DNA of 64,000 nt from Candidatus Hydrogenedentota bacterium. Its GTDB lineage: Bacteria; Hydrogenedentota; Hydrogenedentia; Hydrogenedentales; JAEUWI01. The notes under the pieces are model-generated. The model was not told the DNA's origin. It made no database searches and worked only from the letters and a program-made list of their open reading frames with translations. Each line of letters starts with the position of its first letter. Within the stretch, counting starts at the first letter, position 1. The stretch is taken from contig JACPGE010000024.1 of assembly GCA_016182605.1 (NCBI GenBank), positions 47,252 through 111,251 on the forward strand, written 5' to 3'. The position numbers were made by a program, and so were the translations under genes. Positions 1 through 8,924 of this stretch are shown here, piece by piece.

Positions 1-240
1 GAGTGTCTCGTTGGTGGTCATCGCATCGATGATCTTCTCTTTGAGACTTTCGTCCGCGCTGGCTTTGATTATCCGGTAAAAGTCGCTGTAGCTCTCGCAT
101 CCATTGAGGGCCATGAGCTTGGTAAGGCGAGTTTCGATGAGATAGGCCTTCTCCTTGCCCAGCGCAATTCCGCAATGCTGCTCAATGTAGTCGCGGAGCA
201 AATTGAACTCCACCTCGGATATCTTGGAACTGGTGCTCAT
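1..240 (-). CDS. cheR: CheR chemotaxis methyltransferase, N-terminal part (cut by window edge)
   Basis: Reading the minus strand from the ATG at 240 gives about 80 residues before the window ends. They match the N-terminal all-alpha domain of CheR, the SAM-dependent enzyme that methylates glutamates on chemoreceptors. The segment closes with the family hallmark MTTNET, which in full proteins runs on into the phenylalanine/arginine-rich start of the catalytic domain. The ATG overlaps the TGA of cheB (ATGA, 237-240), so the two are probably translationally coupled. The methylesterase and methyltransferase of one adaptation system therefore lie side by side. The catalytic domain is outside the window. 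Confidence 0.9.
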   Translation of the reverse strand, partial: MSTSSKISEVEFNLLRDYIEQHCGIALGKEKAYLIETRLTKLMALNGCESYSDFYRIIKASADESLKEKIIDAMTTNETL

Positions 241-1385
241 TGAGCGGGCGCCTTCTTCTGAATCAGTTGCGCAATCCGGCCCGCGATCTCCGGCAGCGGC
301 ACGCGGAGATCGCTCAGGCCTGCTTCATCCACCGCGCGGGGCATGCCGTAAATCACACAGGTGTCTTCCGATTGGGTGATGGTATAGCATCCGCGGCGTT
401 TCATCACCCGGACTCCTTCGCAGCCATCGGAGCCCATTCCAGTAAGTATAACGGAAAGTATGTTGCTGCCATACTGCGCCGCGACTGAGCGGAAGAGCAC
501 ATCGACGGAAGGGCGGCAACTGTTCTCCGGGGGGTTGTCATTGAGCGCAATTCGCATGTTTTCGCCCGGCTTGCCCAGTTCGACGGTGCGGCGAACGATC
601 ATGTGGCAGCCTCCTGGAGCAATGTAGACATGGTTCGGTTCGACCAGATCGCCTTCCTGCGCCTCCCGCACCGTAAGCTTCGACTTGGCATTGAGGTTGT
701 CTGCCAGCGAGGCGGTGAAAACGGGCGGCATATGCTGGACAAGCAGCACGGGAACTCCCAGATCGCCGGGCAGCGCGGGAATCAGCGTGGCAAGCGCGTT
801 TGGCCCTCCAGTGGAGACGCCAATCGCGAGTACGTCGAAGTGCTTCCGCGGGAAGGCCAAGGAGGGCTGCGGTGGCGGAGCGGTGACCGGTTTGAGCAAG
901 GTTTCCGCGGGCGCCAGCGGAACCGTGGAGCGCGCCGGGGCCCCTCCCGCATCGCGCGTACGTTTCATGCGGATGCGCATGGAGAAGTGGCGCACGAGGG
1001 GCTTTAGCTGTTCCACGAGCATGGTCATACTCTCTGTTGGGCTGCCCCCATCCGGCTTGGGGATAAAATCGAGCGCGCCCTTCTGCAAGGCCTTCATGGT
1101 GACACCGGCGGCATGCCGGTTTGCCGCGCTCACCATGATCGCGCCAATGTGAGGATACTTCTCGCGCAGCACGTCCAGGGTGGCGAGCCCATCCATCTCG
1201 GGCATTTCAATGTCGAGAAGGACCAGGTCCACCGGGGTCGACTCAATCTTGCTCAGGGCGATCCGGCCATTTTGGGCGACCCCGATGACCTCGGTGCCCG
1301 GGATCTGTTCGAAAGCAAGCGTAAGTATGCGCCGGTAGGTGGCCATATCATCGACAATGAGGATTCTGAGGACTTCTTGCGTCAT
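237..1385 (-). CDS. cheB: CheB protein-glutamate methylesterase/deamidase
   Basis: Chemotaxis adaptation enzyme of 382 residues that removes methyl groups from chemoreceptors when phosphorylated by CheA. An N-terminal receiver domain (about 1-125) shows the acidic pair Asp12-Asp13 and phosphoacceptor Asp58 in LLDIEMPEMDG. A proline-rich linker (about 150-180) leads to the methylesterase domain with the catalytic triad Ser191 (GVSTGG), His218 (VQHMPP) and Asp320 (GMGSDG). I chose the ATG at 1385, preceded by GGAG at 7 bases, over an in-frame GTG at 1445 that overlaps cheW and adds 20 unlikely residues. It lies 59 bases after cheW and overlaps cheR by 4 bases. Confidence 0.95.
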   Translation of the reverse strand: MTQEVLRILIVDDMATYRRILTLAFEQIPGTEVIGVAQNGRIALSKIESTPVDLVLLDIEMPEMDGLATLDVLREKYPHIGAIMVSAANRHAAGVTMKALQKGALDFIPKPDGGSPTESMTMLVEQLKPLVRHFSMRIRMKRTRDAGGAPARSTVPLAPAETLLKPVTAPPPQPSLAFPRKHFDVLAIGVSTGGPNALATLIPALPGDLGVPVLLVQHMPPVFTASLADNLNAKSKLTVREAQEGDLVEPNHVYIAPGGCHMIVRRTVELGKPGENMRIALNDNPPENSCRPSVDVLFRSVAAQYGSNILSVILTGMGSDGCEGVRVMKRRGCYTITQSEDTCVIYGMPRAVDEAGLSDLRVPLPEIAGRIAQLIQKKAPAQ

Positions 1386-1444
1386 CGACACTCCGAATTC
1401 AAGGTAAAGGCTGCGCCGGCGCGCAGCCCGCATGATGGCCAGCA

Positions 1445-1939
1445 CTAGGCGGCGGCGTTATTCCGCGCCTGTCCCAATACCATGGCGATGTCGAGAACGG
1501 CAACGAGTTGTTTGTCCAATTGCACCACGCCGGAAAGGAAGTGGCCGTCGATGGTTCCGAGATTCGCCGGGGGAAGCTCAAACTGCTCATTCTCAATCGT
1601 TATGACGTCTCCAATGCCATCGACAAGCAGCCCCGTGGGATCGTCGCTGCTGATGAGTTCCTCCTTGAACTCTGCCTGGAGGCGGATCCGCGCGAGTTCC
1701 GGCTCCGCTTTCAGGATGACATTGTGTGAGGCCGGGGAGATCCCGGTGCGGCCCATTCCGAGGCGCTCTCCCAGGTCGAACACGGTAACGACAAGTCCGC
1801 GCAGGTTCACGAGCCCACGGATGTAATGGGTTGCATGGGGCACCGGCGTGATATCGACGAGGCGGTTGATCTCGCGAACGAGAAGAATGTCCACGCCAAA
1901 AAGCTGTTCGCCCAGGCGCATGGTGGCAATCTGGCGCAT
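1445..1939 (-). CDS. cheW: CheW chemotaxis coupling protein
   Basis: This 164-residue single-domain CheW protein links chemoreceptors to the kinase CheA. It shows the usual pattern: FGVDILLVREINR near the N-terminus, VPHATHYIRGLVNLRG in the first beta barrel, then a conserved GLLVDGIGDVI stretch and a C-terminal hydrophobic segment around VQLDKQLVAVLDI. Length is normal for the family. It starts 10 bases after the cheA stop and so is probably co-transcribed from the promoter 5' of cheA. Confidence 0.93.
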   Translation of the reverse strand: MRQIATMRLGEQLFGVDILLVREINRLVDITPVPHATHYIRGLVNLRGLVVTVFDLGERLGMGRTGISPASHNVILKAEPELARIRLQAEFKEELISSDDPTGLLVDGIGDVITIENEQFELPPANLGTIDGHFLSGVVQLDKQLVAVLDIAMVLGQARNNAAA

Positions 1940-1949
1940 TATAAAGCCC

Positions 1950-4670
1950 TCAATTGTTCAGTACCTGGCAAGTCAGTTGGTCCGGCTCGATGAGCAGGGT
2001 CAGGTGATCGCGAATTACGGCGGAACCAAGGAGCCCCGGAGTATTAAGCCCTTCCTTTTGAAGCTCCATCTCCGCATCGAAGGCATCCACGATGCGGGTG
2101 GCTACAATGCCGGCAAGGGCGGTGGCATTTTCCTGCTTTTGGGCGACCTTGGGAATGATCAGGAAAAACTCTTTCGTGTCGTCTGGAATCGGCTGCACGG
2201 GAAGGTAGCTGTCCAGCCGGATGAGCGGGAGGCCCTTGCCGCGATACTGGACAAACTCCTGATTGCCCACCAGCTCTATGGCGTCTCGCTGTATCCGCTC
2301 GAGCCGCATGACGGCGTCTTGCTGCACCGCAAAATACTCGCCCGGCGCACTGTGAAATAGTATGATGGACTTCCGGATCTTCGCCCGCTCTGCCTCGCGG
2401 CGGCGTTCCTCGGCCTGGCGTTTGCGCTCTTCTTCCTCCACATTCGCAAAATGAAGCTTGGCCACCTCCGCCACGCCGACCACATCGAGAATCATGACCA
2501 CCTTGCCGTCCCCGAGAATGGTATTTCCGGTGAAACAGCGGCAGTCCTTGATGTGGCCCGGAAGCGGGTTTACCACAATTTCTTCGCCGTCGAAAAGCCG
2601 GTCGACAATGAGGCCAAACTTGTTTCCTGCGTTTTTCACCACCACCACATTGTAGTCGCTATGCCAATTGACCCGCCGATCCGCGCCAGCCCGATCATGC
2701 GCGGGCTCCACCACGTCATCTGCTATCAAGGCGCCGTCTGGAGAGCGCCGATCCGCCACCTGCTTGCGCCGGCTCGCGGATTCCGATCCGCTCCTCGGAT
2801 CGATAAAAGTGTCGTCAATGTCCAGCACCGTCGAGAGACGGACAAGCGGCATGAGCATGCCGCGCAGACGGAGCACGTCCTGGCCCTGAATGCGTTCGAT
2901 GCGTTCTGCCACTTCGTTGGCGCGGATCCAGACAAATTCCTCGATGTTCACCTGGGGAATGGCAAAGCGCTGATCCGCGACTCCCGTGATCATGGAGGGA
3001 ACTATCGCGAGGGTCAGGGGAAGCTGAAGCAGCACCGTGGTGCCTTCGTTCACCGCGCTTTCCAGCTCGATCGTGCCGCCGATCTTCTCGATGTTCGTGC
3101 GGACCACATCCATGCCGACGCCCCGGCCCGAAACCGCGGAGATCGTCGCGGCCATGGAGAATCCCGGCGCAAATACCAGATTGACTTTGTCGCGATCGCC
3201 CATGCGGGCGCGCTCTGCCTCGGAGATGAGCCCCTTCTCGACCGCTTTTCGGCTGACCTTCTCCGGATCGATGCCGCGCCCATCATCTGATATCGATACC
3301 TTGATCTGCCCGTCTTCATGAAATGCGTGTATTGCGATGCGGCCTTCGCGGCGCTTGCCCATCGCCTCGCGTTCCGCGGGGGGCTCAAGCGCGTGATCGG
3401 CGCAATTGCGGATGATATGGGTGAGCGGATCGGAAAGGGATTCCAGAATGGTCTTGTCGACTTCGACTTCCGAACCATCGATGGTGATTTCGATCTCCTT
3501 GCCCAACTGACGGGCAAGATCGCGCACGACACGCTGGTACTTGCTCAACACCGTGCCGATGGGCTGCATGCGGGTGCGCATGATCCCCTCCTGGAGGTCC
3601 GTCGTCACGTGATCGATGCTCTGCATGAGGGCCACCAGACCAGGAACGGTATCGGCCTGGTCCTCCATCATCCGCAGAAGCTGATTCCGGGCGAGCACCA
3701 ATTCTCCCGCAAGATTCATGAGATCGGTCAGCAAACTCACACGAACGCGAAGGGAATCCGAAACCTCTCCTTTGGGGGCTTTGGCGGCGGTCCGGCTCTC
3801 GGGCGGTTTCGAATCGGTGGTAGCACCGTCAGATGCATTGTGGGCAGCGATCGCGGAGGCCGCCCCTGGCTTTATCTCAATCGCATGCACGCACGAGGCT
3901 TCCACTTCCAGCGCGACCGGCGCCAAATCCGCCTCCAATACACTTCCAAAAAGGATATACTCCACTTCAGAAGCCGCATACGCGGTGTTGGTATCGTTGG
4001 AGTCAAACGTGCTATCCAGGCACTCCCCTACCGTGCGCAGGTTCTCCAGGAACCCGGCCAAGCTCCTTCCGGCTCCTTCAGGCTCAAAGAGGGAACGCTC
4101 CAGTTTCACGGCAAAAATATTGAGCCCGTGGCGCACCGCATTCCGGACCTTGTCGTGCGAAAGGTCGAAGGCGCCCTGCGGCTCTCCGGGCGGCGCCACT
4201 TTCGAAGTGGGAGCCGCGGGCGCTGCCACGGCCCCGGGGGCCGCGGCCGGCGCGGGTGCGGACACCGCTGCCGGCGCGCCCAATTCCGATCCCGAGACAA
4301 TCGCCGAGAGTTTTTCCAATTCGCCCGCAATGGGGACCGTGTCGCTACCCTCAAGATCGTCTATCATGACCCGCAGCTTGTCGACACCGGCAAGGAGCAC
4401 ATCTGCCAGCGCAGGCGAGAGGGCGAGCCCCCCATCACGCAAGAGCATGAGGGCGTTTTCCATGGCATGACTCAAGTCACGCAGGTGCTCGTAGGAGAGA
4501 AAGCCGGCCCCCCCCTTGATGCTGTGTATAGCGCGAAAAATACGATTGACGATATCGCCGGATTCTTCCCCGGATTCCAGCGCGAGCAAATCAGGCTCGA
4601 TAGTATCCAGATGATCGCGGCTTTCAGCAATAAACTCCGAGACCAGTCCATCATCAAACATTTCGTTCAT
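1950..4670 (-). CDS. cheA: CheA chemotaxis histidine kinase with two CheW-like modules
   Basis: Sensor kinase of the chemotaxis array, 906 residues from the ATG at 4670. The N-terminal HPt domain carries phosphorylated His49 in RAIHSIKGGAGF. An Ala/Pro linker near residues 140-170 is followed by a second helical region. Then come the dimerisation helices (about 310-380, SLLTDLMNLAGELV), the ATPase core with DPLTHIIRNCADHALE, SDDGRGID and GRGVGMDVV, and a regulatory CheW-like domain. That domain is interrupted by about 60 charged residues (SGSESASRRKQVADRRSPDG and onward). After an Arg/Glu-rich helix a second CheW-like domain follows (SIILFHSAPGEYFAV, IRLDSYLPV). Most CheA proteins have one such domain. 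An upstream start at 4772 is possible but adds a segment unlike CheA; the sequence AAAGGGG lies about 12 bases before 4670. Confidence 0.94.
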   Translation of the reverse strand: MNEMFDDGLVSEFIAESRDHLDTIEPDLLALESGEESGDIVNRIFRAIHSIKGGAGFLSYEHLRDLSHAMENALMLLRDGGLALSPALADVLLAGVDKLRVMIDDLEGSDTVPIAGELEKLSAIVSGSELGAPAAVSAPAPAAAPGAVAAPAAPTSKVAPPGEPQGAFDLSHDKVRNAVRHGLNIFAVKLERSLFEPEGAGRSLAGFLENLRTVGECLDSTFDSNDTNTAYAASEVEYILFGSVLEADLAPVALEVEASCVHAIEIKPGAASAIAAHNASDGATTDSKPPESRTAAKAPKGEVSDSLRVRVSLLTDLMNLAGELVLARNQLLRMMEDQADTVPGLVALMQSIDHVTTDLQEGIMRTRMQPIGTVLSKYQRVVRDLARQLGKEIEITIDGSEVEVDKTILESLSDPLTHIIRNCADHALEPPAEREAMGKRREGRIAIHAFHEDGQIKVSISDDGRGIDPEKVSRKAVEKGLISEAERARMGDRDKVNLVFAPGFSMAATISAVSGRGVGMDVVRTNIEKIGGTIELESAVNEGTTVLLQLPLTLAIVPSMITGVADQRFAIPQVNIEEFVWIRANEVAERIERIQGQDVLRLRGMLMPLVRLSTVLDIDDTFIDPRSGSESASRRKQVADRRSPDGALIADDVVEPAHDRAGADRRVNWHSDYNVVVVKNAGNKFGLIVDRLFDGEEIVVNPLPGHIKDCRCFTGNTILGDGKVVMILDVVGVAEVAKLHFANVEEEERKRQAEERRREAERAKIRKSIILFHSAPGEYFAVQQDAVMRLERIQRDAIELVGNQEFVQYRGKGLPLIRLDSYLPVQPIPDDTKEFFLIIPKVAQKQENATALAGIVATRIVDAFDAEMELQKEGLNTPGLLGSAVIRDHLTLLIEPDQLTCQVLNN

Positions 4671-4875
4671 GGCCAAGTCGAGCCCCTTTCGCCGCAACCA
4701 GAAGACCCCTGAAATGCCGGTAGAACGGGAGAGCATACCCAGAGGCTGCCCTCCTTCAAGAACTTCGCCCAATGCGGGAGAAATTTTGACGCACTCCAGC
4801 CGAAGAAATTCTAGTTATTCTGGTTTGTGTTGCCTGATTACCACGTTCTGCGGCAAAGCTTAACCGCTTTGAGTA

Positions 4876-4904
4876 ACTATAGTCTACGAACCGCACTTTT
4901 GCAA
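4876..4904 (-). promoter_or_regulatory. Sigma70-type promoter of the cheA operon
   Basis: On the minus strand TTGCAA (4899-4904) and TATAGT (4876-4881) are separated by exactly 17 bases, matching the vegetative consensus at 4 and 5 of 6 positions. Transcription would begin near 4869 and leave a leader of about 200 bases before the cheA ATG. Two direct repeats of CCAATTCTT (4907-4915 and 4917-4925, plus-strand reading) abut the -35 box with 10-base periodicity. The gene-free stretch 4671-5103 holds this promoter and the start of the plus-strand gene; I see no other structure in it. Confidence 0.65.
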
Positions 4905-5103
4905 GTCCAATTCTTGCCAATTCTTAAACGCCGCTTGCCCGCTCTTTCACGGCATGGAATCCTGGGATTGGAAACGCTGCAAGGCCGCTCTTGGGCGCAG
5001 GACATTCCATTTCTATTGAATTTCCCGAATGCTTCGGGTTAGGGTGGTGATCTTGGCGATTTCCTTGGCCCGAACGCTCCAAAATGAAAGCAGCTAAAAT
5101 CCC

Positions 5104-5946
5104 ATGTGCAGTCTTATTATTATTCTACTTGCCGGTCTCGCAACAGCCGCCGGACCGCTGGAGACTCCAGGAGTCCTTAGCGTTGGAAAATCGGAAATTG
5201 CCTTGACACATGTCTGTGCACTCCTCTTTGACCATGAAGAAGGCGTAAACGAGACCCCAGAATACCGCATTCTTCTCAGCGATCGGGAAATCTCCCCCAC
5301 CCTCATTCAGGCTCCGGTGCTCCACGAACTGGATGCTTTGGCGCGCGCCGGCAAGTTGCAGGGCGTGCTGCTGCGCTTGAACAGGGACTCCGAATCAAAC
5401 GATATCTACGGGACGGTACTCTTTCCCCCGGCCAATCCCTACGAATCGTTGCAGTTCTTCACGGTCAGCGGGCTGGAAGAATTCAACGTCAAAGCGGATG
5501 ATCAGACTGCCTCGGGCGAGGTGGCATATACGCCCACTTCAATTGATTCCGATGAAAGCGGCACATTCTCTTTCAAGGCCACCTTCAAAACGGCCTTGAG
5601 CCCCTGTCCACCGGTCAGTGAAAAGCTCGAAGGCCCTGCGGCCCTCGCGAGTGCGCCGGTGAAGGCATTGTTCGTCTTCCAGGAAAAGCTCCGTTCGGGA
5701 GACTTGGAGGGAGCGGCGGCCCAGGCCACTGCTGGCAAGATGAAAGAGATTCAGACCTTCGTGGATCAGGCGGGCAAAGAGGCTTTCCTGGAGCAGGTGA
5801 AGCAATTTGTCCCCGACACCGAAACCCTGACCCAACAGATTCGCAAGGTCTTCGTGCGTGGAGCAAGCGCAACGGTCATTGCAGAGGACCAAGGAACGAA
5901 CTACTTGTTTCTGGTGAAGGAGGGGGAGGCGTGGAAGGTGAACTGA
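5104..5946 (+). CDS. Exported protein of unknown function
   Basis: I do not recognise this 280-residue protein. It begins with a hydrophobic stretch (MCSLIIILLAGLATAAG) that looks like a signal peptide with a possible cleavage after TAA or AAG, but it has no positive charges before the core. The middle is acidic and has no obvious motifs. The C-terminal third (about 185-280), with EKLRSGDLEGA, IRKVFVRGASATVIAED and FLVKEGEAWKVN, resembles small periplasmic domains of the NTF2/DUF4878 type in which a helix precedes a curved sheet; that is a guess. An ATG at 5084 in another frame opens MKAAKIPCAVLLLF, a better signal-peptide start that goes out of frame after the TTATTATTA tract. A one- or two-base indel there is possible. 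Confidence 0.75.
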   Translation: MCSLIIILLAGLATAAGPLETPGVLSVGKSEIALTHVCALLFDHEEGVNETPEYRILLSDREISPTLIQAPVLHELDALARAGKLQGVLLRLNRDSESNDIYGTVLFPPANPYESLQFFTVSGLEEFNVKADDQTASGEVAYTPTSIDSDESGTFSFKATFKTALSPCPPVSEKLEGPAALASAPVKALFVFQEKLRSGDLEGAAAQATAGKMKEIQTFVDQAGKEAFLEQVKQFVPDTETLTQQIRKVFVRGASATVIAEDQGTNYLFLVKEGEAWKVN

Positions 5947-5971
5947 CGCGCTTCCCCACGGCGCAATAAAA

Positions 5972-6058
5972 TGGTACCGGGGAGGGGGGTCGAACCCCTA
6001 TGGTGTTGCCACCGGTGGATTTTGAGTCCACTGCGTCTGCCAATTTCGCCACCCCGGC
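5972..6058 (-). tRNA. tRNA-Leu (anticodon CAA)
   Basis: The minus strand folds as a class II tRNA of 87 bases with an encoded 3' CCA (complement at 5972-5974). The acceptor stem GCCGGGG pairs with CCCCGGT, leaving a G-U at the first pair, and the discriminator base is A. The anticodon arm GTGGA-CTCAAAA-TCCAC places CAA at positions 34-36, reading UUG. The T arm contains GGTTCGACCCC, and a long variable arm lies between, as expected for leucine. Confidence 0.95.
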
Positions 6059-6121
6059 ACGGGAAGGCGAAGTATAGCCGTTTGCCCACGCCCGATGCAA
6101 TTTTGAAGCACGGCGTCTTGC

Positions 6122-7342
6122 TCAGAAGCGGTCCTGCGGCCAGACATAGGCGTGGCGTTTTGGAAAGAGGCAGTCGAGGAGCGCCCGGGCTTCGGGGGTG
6201 AGGATACGGCGCCGTTCGTTGAGTACGTCGTCCAGGTAGGCATACCCCGTGAAGAGTTGCATGAACTCGGCCTGGCTGAGACTGAGCTTGTTCTGGCCCG
6301 TGACGGGGGCGATGCTGATGCTTCCCTTGTGCGTGCGAATGCGATACGGTTTCTTGCCGGCAAGGAGTGTCACTTCGGTGTGCGCGGCGCCGGCGACGTG
6401 GCGTTGAAGCAGGCTCTCCCACTCGGGGATCATCATTTCAAGGGCCTCGGCCGGGTTGACGAAGGCCATCATGCCTTCGCCGTTGCGGGTGATGTGCATT
6501 TCGTGCGTGGAATCGTGGTGCAGCAGAAAGTGGGCAAAGGGGTGTTGCGGCGGCAGCGAGAAGCGTATCCGGGGCAGGGTGTGGCGCTGGGCGAGTTCGC
6601 CACACGCATGCAGCAGGCCCTCCGCATCGGCAATACTGAGGAGGCCGGCTTCCTCGATGGCCAGAAAGCCCTCGCGCAAGCGCGGTGTGCAATAGGCCAG
6701 CACCTTGCCTGCGCTGTCGAGGAGAACGAGCGAGTTCTTCCACTGATCCCAGCGGCAGGAAAAATGGGCCGCGGTACGGATGATGGAGCAGGGCGTCGCG
6801 CCGTCGTTCTTCTCGTGCATCTTCTGCAGGGACCGGATATCCCCGGGCTTAATCTTGCGCTGCCGGAATGGATGGAGCGGGGCGACGGCGAGCGCATTGC
6901 GGGTATCTACCCAGACGCCATAGCCGGGAAGCGTGGAGACAAAGCCAAAGCGGTGATAGAAATTCGGAATGCCGAAAAGCATGGCCACGTGGTAACCGTG
7001 TTCGGCGAGGTAATGCATGGCGTTTTGAATGAGGAGACTCGCAATGCCCTTGCCGCGGTGGCGCGCCACCGTGCTCACATAACCAAAACCGCCCATGCGC
7101 AGCCGTGCCTCGCCAATCCGAATCGTGTCCGACGTGATGCGCAGGGCCGCCGCGACCTCGCCCTCGACCACCGCAATGCGGGTATGCTCACGCTTGAAAC
7201 CCGGATAGGCCCCGCCAACCTTCAGAAGCCAGTCGAGGGTTTCAAAGTAGTCGGGCCGCCCAATCTTGGCCATGCAGTCGTTGGCCCAGTGCAATTCCTC
7301 GGCGCTTTCCACCCCCTTGATGATGATGTTCCTGTCGCGCAT
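6122..7342 (-). CDS. Eis-like GNAT N-acetyltransferase
   Basis: A 406-residue protein of the Eis/enhanced-intracellular-survival type architecture. An N-terminal GNAT domain (about 1-150) carries the acetyl-CoA loop RHRGKGIASLL (the RxxGxG/A motif) followed by FYHRFGFVS, the usual GNAT beta-5 segment. A second, degenerate GNAT-like region (about 160-290) and a sterol-carrier-like C-terminal domain (about 290-400) follow. Characterised Eis enzymes acetylate aminoglycosides or lysine side chains; the substrate here is unknown. The gene is divergent from nhaC, with only about 115 bases between the two starts. No good ribosome binding site precedes the ATG at 7342. Confidence 0.8.
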   Translation of the reverse strand: MRDRNIIIKGVESAEELHWANDCMAKIGRPDYFETLDWLLKVGGAYPGFKREHTRIAVVEGEVAAALRITSDTIRIGEARLRMGGFGYVSTVARHRGKGIASLLIQNAMHYLAEHGYHVAMLFGIPNFYHRFGFVSTLPGYGVWVDTRNALAVAPLHPFRQRKIKPGDIRSLQKMHEKNDGATPCSIIRTAAHFSCRWDQWKNSLVLLDSAGKVLAYCTPRLREGFLAIEEAGLLSIADAEGLLHACGELAQRHTLPRIRFSLPPQHPFAHFLLHHDSTHEMHITRNGEGMMAFVNPAEALEMMIPEWESLLQRHVAGAAHTEVTLLAGKKPYRIRTHKGSISIAPVTGQNKLSLSQAEFMQLFTGYAYLDDVLNERRRILTPEARALLDCLFPKRHAYVWPQDRF

Positions 7343-7352
7343 GTCGTGTGGC

Positions 7353-7382
7353 TTCGAACTCCTGTGCGGGATCGGCTATAGT
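7353..7382 (+). promoter_or_regulatory. Candidate promoter of the NhaC gene
   Basis: TTCGAA (7353-7358) and TATAGT (7377-7382) are 18 bases apart on the plus strand. The -10 box is good and the -35 box is weak. Transcription would start near 7389, about 70 bases before the NhaC ATG. Confidence 0.38.
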
Positions 7383-7456
7383 GGCGGCGCCGTTGGCAGT
7401 GCCCGGCCCTATCTTAGCAGATTTTGACGCGTTCACGCGGCAAGGAGCAGCGTTCG

Positions 7457-8905
7457 ATGACCTCTGAAACCCAGCGCCCCGGATTGGCGCTTTCTGTCAT
7501 TCCCGTAATCGTGCTGATGAGCTTCCTCATTGTGAACGTGCGCACCTTCGGCGATTCGGCGACAGCGGGCCCGAACCAGCTTGCGCTCTTTCTCGCCGCG
7601 GCACTGGCGGCCTGCATCGGTCACTTCGTCCTGAAACTGGAATACAAGACCCTCGAACTTCGGGCTATCCACTCCATCGGCCTGGCGATGCAGGCCAACT
7701 TGATCCTGCTGGTGGTGGGCGCGCTGATAGGTCTCTGGATTCAGGCAGGCATCGTACCCACCCTCGTGTACTACGGGGTCAAGTTATTGCACCCCACCTC
7801 TTTCCTCGCGGTTGCCTGCGGCTCGTGCTGCATGATCAGCCTCGCCGTGGGCAGCAGTTGGAGCACCATGGGCACCCTGGGTGTGGCCCTCATTACCATT
7901 GGCGCCGCTCTGGGCATTCCAACGCCGATGGTCGCCGGCGCCATCGTCTCCGGCGCGTATTTTGGCGACAAGCTCTCTCCGCTTTCCGACACCACGAACC
8001 TCGCACCGGCCATCGCCGGCACGGACCTGTTCACCCATGTACGGCACATGCTCTACACCACCATTCCCGCCATCTCCCTGGCGCTGCTGGGTTACGCCCT
8101 GCTCGGTTTCGCCTACGGCGGAAAAACCTACGATCCCGCCCTGGTGCTGGAAGTACAGGAGGTGCTCCTCTCCCACTTCAGCATCGGCATCCACACCCTG
8201 ATCGCGCCTGCTGTGGTACTGGTGCTCGTCCTCCGGAAGATGCCAGCCCTGCCCGCGCTGACCGTGGGAGCGCTCCTCGGCGCGGCAGAGGCGCTCCTCT
8301 TCCAATCCGGCAACACCACTCAGGGCATGACCGGAATTTACACCACCCTCATCACCACCGCACACTCCGGCTACACCCTGGAATCCGGCAATGCCATTAT
8401 CGACGATCTTCTCTCAAAAGGCGGCATGCTGGGCATGCTCAATACCGTGTTGCTGATCATCATGGCCATGCTCTTTGGCGGCATGATGGAGGCCACCGGA
8501 ATGCTCCGGCGCATCGCCGCTTCCATTCTCTCGCTCGTGCGCGGCACGGGCAGTCTGATCGGCGCCACCATCGGCACGTGCATCTTCTTCAACATCACCG
8601 CAGCGGAGCAGTACCTGGCCATCGTGGTGCCCGGGCGCATGTACCGCGAAGCCTATGAGGAATACGGGCTCGATCCGCGCAACCTGTCGCGGGCCCTGGA
8701 GGATGGCGGCACCGTCACTTCCGTGCTGGTGCCCTGGAACACCTGCGGCGCCTATGCGAGCAGCGTCCTCGGTGTGGCCACCTTTGACTATCTGCCGTGG
8801 TGCTTCTTTAACCTCTGCAGCCCGGTCATCTCCACTTTCATGGCCGCGATGCACTGGGCCATCAAAATGAAGGCGGAAGATACGCTGGAAAATTCGGGGA
8901 CCTGA
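7457..8905 (+). CDS. nhaC: NhaC-family Na+/H+ antiporter
   Basis: A polytopic inner-membrane protein of 482 residues with about 11-12 hydrophobic segments. It matches the NhaC antiporter family: the motif GDKLSPLSDTTNLAP (about residues 170-190), GSSWSTMGTLGVA just before it, and VPWNTCGAYAS near the C-terminus. NhaC proteins exchange Na+ for H+ and help pH and sodium homeostasis; some members exchange malate/lactate or arginine/ornithine, so the ion pair is not certain. I chose the ATG at 7457 because AAGGAG lies 9 bases upstream; the more distal in-frame ATG at 7424 adds a charged tail. It converges on the ABC permease gene, with a hairpin between the two stops. Confidence 0.88.
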   Translation: MTSETQRPGLALSVIPVIVLMSFLIVNVRTFGDSATAGPNQLALFLAAALAACIGHFVLKLEYKTLELRAIHSIGLAMQANLILLVVGALIGLWIQAGIVPTLVYYGVKLLHPTSFLAVACGSCCMISLAVGSSWSTMGTLGVALITIGAALGIPTPMVAGAIVSGAYFGDKLSPLSDTTNLAPAIAGTDLFTHVRHMLYTTIPAISLALLGYALLGFAYGGKTYDPALVLEVQEVLLSHFSIGIHTLIAPAVVLVLVLRKMPALPALTVGALLGAAEALLFQSGNTTQGMTGIYTTLITTAHSGYTLESGNAIIDDLLSKGGMLGMLNTVLLIIMAMLFGGMMEATGMLRRIAASILSLVRGTGSLIGATIGTCIFFNITAAEQYLAIVVPGRMYREAYEEYGLDPRNLSRALEDGGTVTSVLVPWNTCGAYASSVLGVATFDYLPWCFFNLCSPVISTFMAAMHWAIKMKAEDTLENSGT

Positions 8906-8907
8906 TC

Positions 8908-8924
8908 CGGGGCCATCCGCCCCG
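8908..8924. terminator. Hairpin between convergent genes
   Basis: CGGGGC (8908-8913) pairs with GCCCCG (8919-8924) across a five-base loop, exactly between the NhaC stop and the ABC permease stop. There is no clear U tract on either strand, so it is a candidate bidirectional terminator rather than a classical one. Confidence 0.4.

Noticed and set aside
3318..4712. 464-aa plus-strand frame opposite cheA
   Set aside because: It mirrors the third-codon bias of cheA on the other strand, with no family match; a shadow frame.
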